A stretch of DNA of 37,016 nucleotides from Pseudomonadota bacterium (GTDB taxonomy: Bacteria; Pseudomonadota; Gammaproteobacteria; Pseudomonadales; Azotimanducaceae), in assembly GCA_022571415.1 (NCBI GenBank), contig JACZXW010000016.1, positions 1-37,016 on the forward strand, read 5' to 3'. The position numbers were made by a program, and so were the translations under genes. Positions 32,812 to 37,016 of this stretch are shown in pieces. The number at the start of each line of letters is the position of its first letter. The stretch's first letter is position 1. The notes beneath the pieces were generated by a model. It did not search any database, was not told the origin of the DNA, and saw only the letters and a list, made by a program, of their open reading frames with translations.

Positions 32812-34614
32812 GTGAGGTTGCGTCTTCCGCTGATGGCAGCGGTTTTCTTCAATGGTCTCATCTTACTGTCGGATTCTGCCCTGTCCGCGGATGAGCGACC
32901 CAACATCCTGCTGCTATTGGCGGATGATCTGGGATTCAGTGATCTAGGCAGCTACGGCAGTGAAATAAATACGCCTAACTTGGATGAACTGGCTCGAAGG
33001 GGGGTCAGATTCTCCAACTACCATACCGCCGCCAGTTGTGCGCCAACCCGGGCAATGCTGATGAGTGGAGTCGACAGTCATCGCGCCGGGGTGGCCAATA
33101 TGCCGGAGTCCATACCATCGGATCAGAGAGGTCATGCCGGTTACGAGGGAACGCTCAGTCGGAATGTTGTCACCGTGGCGACGCGTCTTCGTGATGCCGG
33201 TTATCACACCTATATGACTGGCAAATGGCACCTGGGCAAAACACCTGAGCTCCTGCCAAGCGCTCGCGGCTTCGAGAGAACCCTTGCCATGGCGGATACC
33301 GGGGCAGATAACTGGGAACAAAAACCCTATCTGCCGATTTACTCAAAGGCCAGTTGGTATGAAGACGGCGTGGAAACAATATTGCCGGATGATTTTTATT
33401 CTTCAGCTTTCTTTATCGATAAAACCATCGAATACATTGATAGCAACATCGCGGATGGCAGGCCATTTTTTGCCTATGTTGCCTTTCAAGCTGTACACAT
33501 ACCGGTACAGGCACCACGGGAATATACGGAAAAATATCTTGGTCAGTATGATGCTGGCTGGACTGAGTTAAGGAAACGAAGGTATGAGGGGGCGATATCT
33601 GCCGGCGTCGTGAAAGATGGAATTGAAATGTTGGAAATTTCGACGACAGAGGATTGGTCATCGCTGACTGAAGAGCAAAAACGGTACGAATCGAAACGTA
33701 TGGCAGTGTACGCCGGCATGATTGATGCCATGGACTTTCATATTGGACGGTTAGTGACTTATCTGAAGGCTGCGGGCGAGTATGAAAAAACGATCTTCAT
33801 CTTTGTCTCTGATAATGGTGCGGAACCGACCGATGTCCTGGATACGGCACAACCCCTGGTTAACCTATTCTTCCGTGTTTGGATGACGGCTAATAATTAC
33901 AATACAGATTACGAAACACTCGGAGAAAAGGGCAGCTACTCGCTTATCGGGCCCAGTTTTGCCAGTTCTGCCGTTTCTCCTTATTCCTGGTACAAATTCT
34001 TCTCGGGCGAAGGAGGGATGCGCGTACCTCTGTTGATTGCAGGAACGGGTTCACCCGACGCAGGAGGTGTAGTTGACGCGTTTACCTGGGTCACCGACAT
34101 CGTTCCGACTATTCTGGCGTTAGCGGGAGTCAAGCATTCTCGGGGTGATTATCGGGGCAGGCCCGTGGAGCAGCTGACGGGTCGCAGCCTTTTGCCTCTT
34201 CTCGATGGATCGTCGGCAAACGTATACGCCGATGATGAGCCCATCGGTTATGAATTGGGTGGCAATGGAGCCCTGTTCAAGGGTGCCTACAAGATCAGCA
34301 AAAATCGAGGGCCTATTGGCGATGGCGAATGGCATCTCTATCAGTTGATTGATGATCCGGGTGAAGCGAGGGATTTGCGGGAAATCGAACCTGAAATATT
34401 CCGAACGATGATGCAGGATTATGAACGTTATATTCGGGAAAATGAGGTACTGCCAGTTGCCAGCGACTATGACCAGCGTAAGCAGGTTATTCTATACGGA
34501 CTGAAGAAACGCCTTGGCGGAGCAATTACTTTCTTCGCGGGTTTCCTGGTGTTGCTGGCGTTACTTATCATCTGGCGACGAACCCGAGCCGGCGCAAAGA
34601 CCTCCAGCAGGTGA
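32812..34614 (+). CDS. sulfatase, membrane-anchored
   Basis: 600 residues from GTG 32812. Residues 1-26 form a signal peptide. LADDLGFSDLGSYG holds metal-binding Asp residues, and C76-A-P-T-R80 is the sulfatase motif whose Cys becomes formylglycine. GKWHLGKTPE and VSDNGAEP are further family motifs. Residues about 575-592 form a C-terminal membrane helix followed by a basic RRTRAG tail. It should hydrolyse sulfate esters in the periplasm. No formylglycine-generating enzyme is present in the window. The next sulfatase begins 4 bases later. Confidence 0.92.
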   Translation: MRLRLPLMAAVFFNGLILLSDSALSADERPNILLLLADDLGFSDLGSYGSEINTPNLDELARRGVRFSNYHTAASCAPTRAMLMSGVDSHRAGVANMPESIPSDQRGHAGYEGTLSRNVVTVATRLRDAGYHTYMTGKWHLGKTPELLPSARGFERTLAMADTGADNWEQKPYLPIYSKASWYEDGVETILPDDFYSSAFFIDKTIEYIDSNIADGRPFFAYVAFQAVHIPVQAPREYTEKYLGQYDAGWTELRKRRYEGAISAGVVKDGIEMLEISTTEDWSSLTEEQKRYESKRMAVYAGMIDAMDFHIGRLVTYLKAAGEYEKTIFIFVSDNGAEPTDVLDTAQPLVNLFFRVWMTANNYNTDYETLGEKGSYSLIGPSFASSAVSPYSWYKFFSGEGGMRVPLLIAGTGSPDAGGVVDAFTWVTDIVPTILALAGVKHSRGDYRGRPVEQLTGRSLLPLLDGSSANVYADDEPIGYELGGNGALFKGAYKISKNRGPIGDGEWHLYQLIDDPGEARDLREIEPEIFRTMMQDYERYIRENEVLPVASDYDQRKQVILYGLKKRLGGAITFFAGFLVLLALLIIWRRTRAGAKTSSR

Positions 34615-34618
34615 GAGA

Positions 34619-36268
34619 ATGAATAAATGGATTGTATCGATAGTTCTCGTTACCCTGCTGGGCGGACTGGCTTACCAGTATCGCGTTGAGCTGATGCTTC
34701 AAGGTATTGGCCTGTTGGTTGATTACAGAAACCCGATTTCGCCGCATCGTGAAGTAGATTGGGGTGATGCAGAATTGCCCGATAATGAAAAGCGGATGCC
34801 GAATATTGTTCTCATACTTGCCGATGACCTTGGTTTCAATGACATCACCGTAAATGGCGGCGGCGTTGCAGGCGGCACGGTTCCGACGCCGAACATCGAT
34901 TCCATTGCCCGCGACGGTGTAATGTTTACCAACGGTTATGCCGCCAACGCGACCTGCGCCCCGTCAAGGGCTGCACTAATGTCCGGCAAGTATCCAACCC
35001 GGTTTGGCTTTGAGTTTACACCGACGCCGAATGGCATGCTGCCGATGATTGCGATGATGAGCGAGCCTGTTGAGGGCAGGCCCCATCTGGTTACTCATTT
35101 TGATGAGCAACAAGACGATGCGATGCCATACGAGGAGATGGGTTTACCCACCGAAGAAATAACATTGGCGGAAACCCTGAAGAAAGCGGGCTATTACACA
35201 GCGCATATTGGCAAGTGGCACCTGGGTCGCAGTCATGGGATGTCTGCCATAGACCAGGGGTTCGATGACAGTCTGTTAATGGCGAGTGGTCTCTATATGA
35301 AGGAAGATGACCCGCGAGTGGTTAATTCAAAGCAGGATTTTGACCCTATCGATCGTTTTTTATGGAAAGCCTTGCGATTTGCCGCCAGTTTTAACAACGG
35401 TGACTGGTTTGAACCTGGTGGTTATCTTACGGATTACTACACTGAGGAAGCGCTCAAGGTCATAGAGAAGAACCGTGACCGTCCTTTCTTTTTGTATCTC
35501 GCCCATTGGGCACCGCATACGCCACTACAAGCCAGCAAGGAAGATTACGATTCATTGAACCATATAAAAAATCATCGCCTGCGCGTTTATGCTGCAATGA
35601 TCCGGGCGCTGGACCGTGGTGTGGGTCAGGTGCTTGATGCGCTGGAAAAACACGGCATTGCTGATAACACGTTAGTAATCTTCACCTCTGACAACGGCGG
35701 TGCGGGTTACATCGGCCTGCCGCAAGTAAACCAACCTTATCGCGGATGGAAAATGAGTTTCTTCGAGGGTGGTCTCCATGTACCTTATTTCATGAAATGG
35801 CCTGACAGGATTGCAGCAGGGTCCGTGTTTGAAGCACCCGTACACCATTTTGATATATTCGCCTCGGCAGCAGCAGCTGGTGGTGCAGATACCAGCGAAC
35901 TGGGTTTGGATGGAGTCGACCTGATTCCCTACACTACTGGTGAAATGGATGATCAAATACCTCACGAACGATTATTTTGGAGAAGCGGTCATTACCAGAC
36001 GGTGTTAGCAGGCGGTTGGAAAATGCAACGGGCGGATCGACCGGACAAGGTTAGGTTACATCACCTGCTTAAGGATCCCACGGAACAACATAATGTCGCT
36101 GAAGAAAACCCGGAACAGGTAGCCAAGATGCTGGCAATGCTAGATGAACACAATGCGACGCAAGTCGAATCGAGATGGCCGGCCATGATCGAAGGCGTTA
36201 TCCCAATTGACAGAACTTCCTCTGATGCGTACGAGGAAGGTGAAGAGTACATTTACTGGCCTAATTAA
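34619..36268 (+). CDS. second sulfatase, N-terminally anchored
   Basis: 549 residues from ATG 34619, chosen because the gene then starts 4 bases after the preceding stop; an open frame from 34514 would overlap the first sulfatase by 100 bases. A signal-anchor segment (IVSIVLVTLLGGLAY) is followed by LADDLGFND and C113-A-P-S-R117, the formylglycine motif. HIGKWHLGRS and FTSDNGGAG are present. It differs from the first sulfatase in length and middle sequence, so the pair is not a recent duplicate. Confidence 0.92.
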   Translation: MNKWIVSIVLVTLLGGLAYQYRVELMLQGIGLLVDYRNPISPHREVDWGDAELPDNEKRMPNIVLILADDLGFNDITVNGGGVAGGTVPTPNIDSIARDGVMFTNGYAANATCAPSRAALMSGKYPTRFGFEFTPTPNGMLPMIAMMSEPVEGRPHLVTHFDEQQDDAMPYEEMGLPTEEITLAETLKKAGYYTAHIGKWHLGRSHGMSAIDQGFDDSLLMASGLYMKEDDPRVVNSKQDFDPIDRFLWKALRFAASFNNGDWFEPGGYLTDYYTEEALKVIEKNRDRPFFLYLAHWAPHTPLQASKEDYDSLNHIKNHRLRVYAAMIRALDRGVGQVLDALEKHGIADNTLVIFTSDNGGAGYIGLPQVNQPYRGWKMSFFEGGLHVPYFMKWPDRIAAGSVFEAPVHHFDIFASAAAAGGADTSELGLDGVDLIPYTTGEMDDQIPHERLFWRSGHYQTVLAGGWKMQRADRPDKVRLHHLLKDPTEQHNVAEENPEQVAKMLAMLDEHNATQVESRWPAMIEGVIPIDRTSSDAYEEGEEYIYWPN

Positions 36269-36295
36269 TATTGCGCCAACCGGCGGGAGCCCCAT

Positions 36296-37016
36296 ATGAA
36301 AACCATTAGAACAGCCGATGATCGATTTTCCGATTTAGCAGACTATCCGTTCTCACCGAACTACATCAATGTGGACGATACTGAAGGTGGTCAATTGCGA
36401 ATTCATTACGTGGATGAAGGTAATGGTGAGTTGATTTTATGTCTTCACGGACAACCGACCTGGTCTTACCTGTATCGCAAAATGATTCCTATCTTTGTAG
36501 AAGCTGGCTATCGTGTCATCGCGCCAGACCTGGTCGGATTTGGAAAATCCGACAAGCCCACCGAACGTGACGACTATACCTATGCCAATCATGTGCACTG
36601 GTTAAACGGTTTTATTAAGGAACTGGATCTGACCGACATCACCATGGTCTGCCAGGATTGGGGAGGGTTGATTGGTTTGCGTGTGTTAACTGAAAATCTC
36701 GAACGTTTTTCCAGAGTGGTGGCTGCCAATACGGGACTGCCCGATGCCAAAAATATCCCCGATGAAATGGCGCCGGCGATGCATGCCATGTATGAATCGA
36801 TCCCGGCATTACCCCCTGCTGAAATGGGTGCCAAGCTGAGGGAAAATAAAAACGGCGCGGGATTTATGTATTGGATCAAATACTGCGCAGAGTATCCGGA
36901 CATGGTGGTGAGCGAAGTTGTCAGTCTCAGTGCCCTGGGTGGTACGCTCACAGATGAACAGAAACGTGCCTATGACGCGCCGTTTCCGTCAGATGAATAC
37001 ATGCAAGGTGCGCGGC
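36296..37016 (+). CDS. haloalkane dehalogenase, N-terminal part (partial)
   Basis: The first 240 residues are in the window; the gene runs off the end. GGGAG precedes ATG 36296. It is an alpha/beta hydrolase of the haloalkane dehalogenase I type: HGQPTWSYLYR at about 51-61 includes the oxyanion-hole segment, and the nucleophile elbow CQDWGGLIG has D121 followed by a halide-stabilising W122. The acid and the catalytic His lie outside. The enzyme splits carbon-halogen bonds with water. It follows the sulfatase by 27 bases. Confidence 0.85.
   Translation, partial: MKTIRTADDRFSDLADYPFSPNYINVDDTEGGQLRIHYVDEGNGELILCLHGQPTWSYLYRKMIPIFVEAGYRVIAPDLVGFGKSDKPTERDDYTYANHVHWLNGFIKELDLTDITMVCQDWGGLIGLRVLTENLERFSRVVAANTGLPDAKNIPDEMAPAMHAMYESIPALPPAEMGAKLRENKNGAGFMYWIKYCAEYPDMVVSEVVSLSALGGTLTDEQKRAYDAPFPSDEYMQGAR

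Noticed and set aside
34514-34618. Upstream extension of the second sulfatase ORF
   Set aside because: It would overlap the first sulfatase by about 100 bases; ATG 34619 has its own site and leads straight into the signal anchor.
1-37016. CRISPR arrays, tRNA/rRNA genes, insertion sequences, phage integrases
   Set aside because: No regularly spaced repeats, no recognisable rRNA or tRNA fold by eye, and no transposase or integrase ORF were seen. A tRNAscan or ISfinder run would be decisive.

Overview
This 37,016-base window reads as a chromosomal segment of a gammaproteobacterium. The evidence is a DbpA-type DEAD-box helicase with its specific C-terminal RNA-binding domain, a Bax-like glucosaminidase, a full-length UvrA, a YafY/WYL-type regulator, a PiT phosphate transporter with its DUF47 partner, and moderate GC content by eye. 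The mix of luciferase-like oxidoreductase, thiolase-like protein, SDR, P450, acyl-CoA dehydrogenase, GST, two sulfatases and a haloalkane dehalogenase resembles marine heterotrophic lineages that consume lipids and xenobiotics; this placement is inference. No rRNA, tRNA, CRISPR array, insertion sequence or prophage gene was recognised.

Layout. 1-3916: end of an M48-type protease, an LLM-class flavin oxidoreductase on the minus strand, then a thiolase-like protein (TLP1 type) and a ChbG/YdjC-type deacetylase in tandem. 3917-4131 may hold a small secreted ORF broken by one base. 4132-7011, minus strand: dbpA, then a MerC-domain membrane protein and a TauD-type dioxygenase in a probable two-gene unit. 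7147-9129: DUF47 and PiT, a phosphate-uptake pair. 9244-11321: Nudix ADP-sugar pyrophosphatase and an FAD monooxygenase-like enzyme. 11338-14824, minus strand: NIPSNAP-like protein, a secreted beta-helix repeat protein, a Bax-like glucosaminidase and a NUDT19-like Nudix protein. 14897-15370: a small exported protein with an STI1-like tail. 15411-18245: uvrA. 18305-20764: an alpha/alpha-toroid protein divergent from a WYL regulator with a palindrome between them, then a CinA-N/MoaB-like protein.

20900-23017 holds the most striking locus: a half-size GDT1/UPF0016 transporter subunit followed, 6 bases later, by a 609-residue protein that joins a PfkB-family kinase to a domain resembling Qng1 (DUF2419), the queuosine-5'-monophosphate glycosylase that frees queuine. 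If both halves are active, the protein could phosphorylate queuosine and then split the nucleotide, giving a self-contained queuine salvage enzyme. The Qng1-like half also carries a four-cysteine loop like the iron-sulfur loop of HhH-GPD glycosylases.

23223-31272: an SDR, a non-coding stretch with a perfect hairpin, a transglutaminase-like/TPR lipoprotein, a DAO-family FAD oxidase, and then P450, GIY-YIG-like protein, acyl-CoA dehydrogenase and secreted metallo-beta-lactamase-fold hydrolase. 31380-37016 is a tight five-gene run (GST, small membrane protein, two sulfatases, haloalkane dehalogenase cut by the window end) that looks like one operon. The combination of desulfation and dehalogenation suggests use of halogenated, sulfated natural products, but the substrate is not shown by the sequence.
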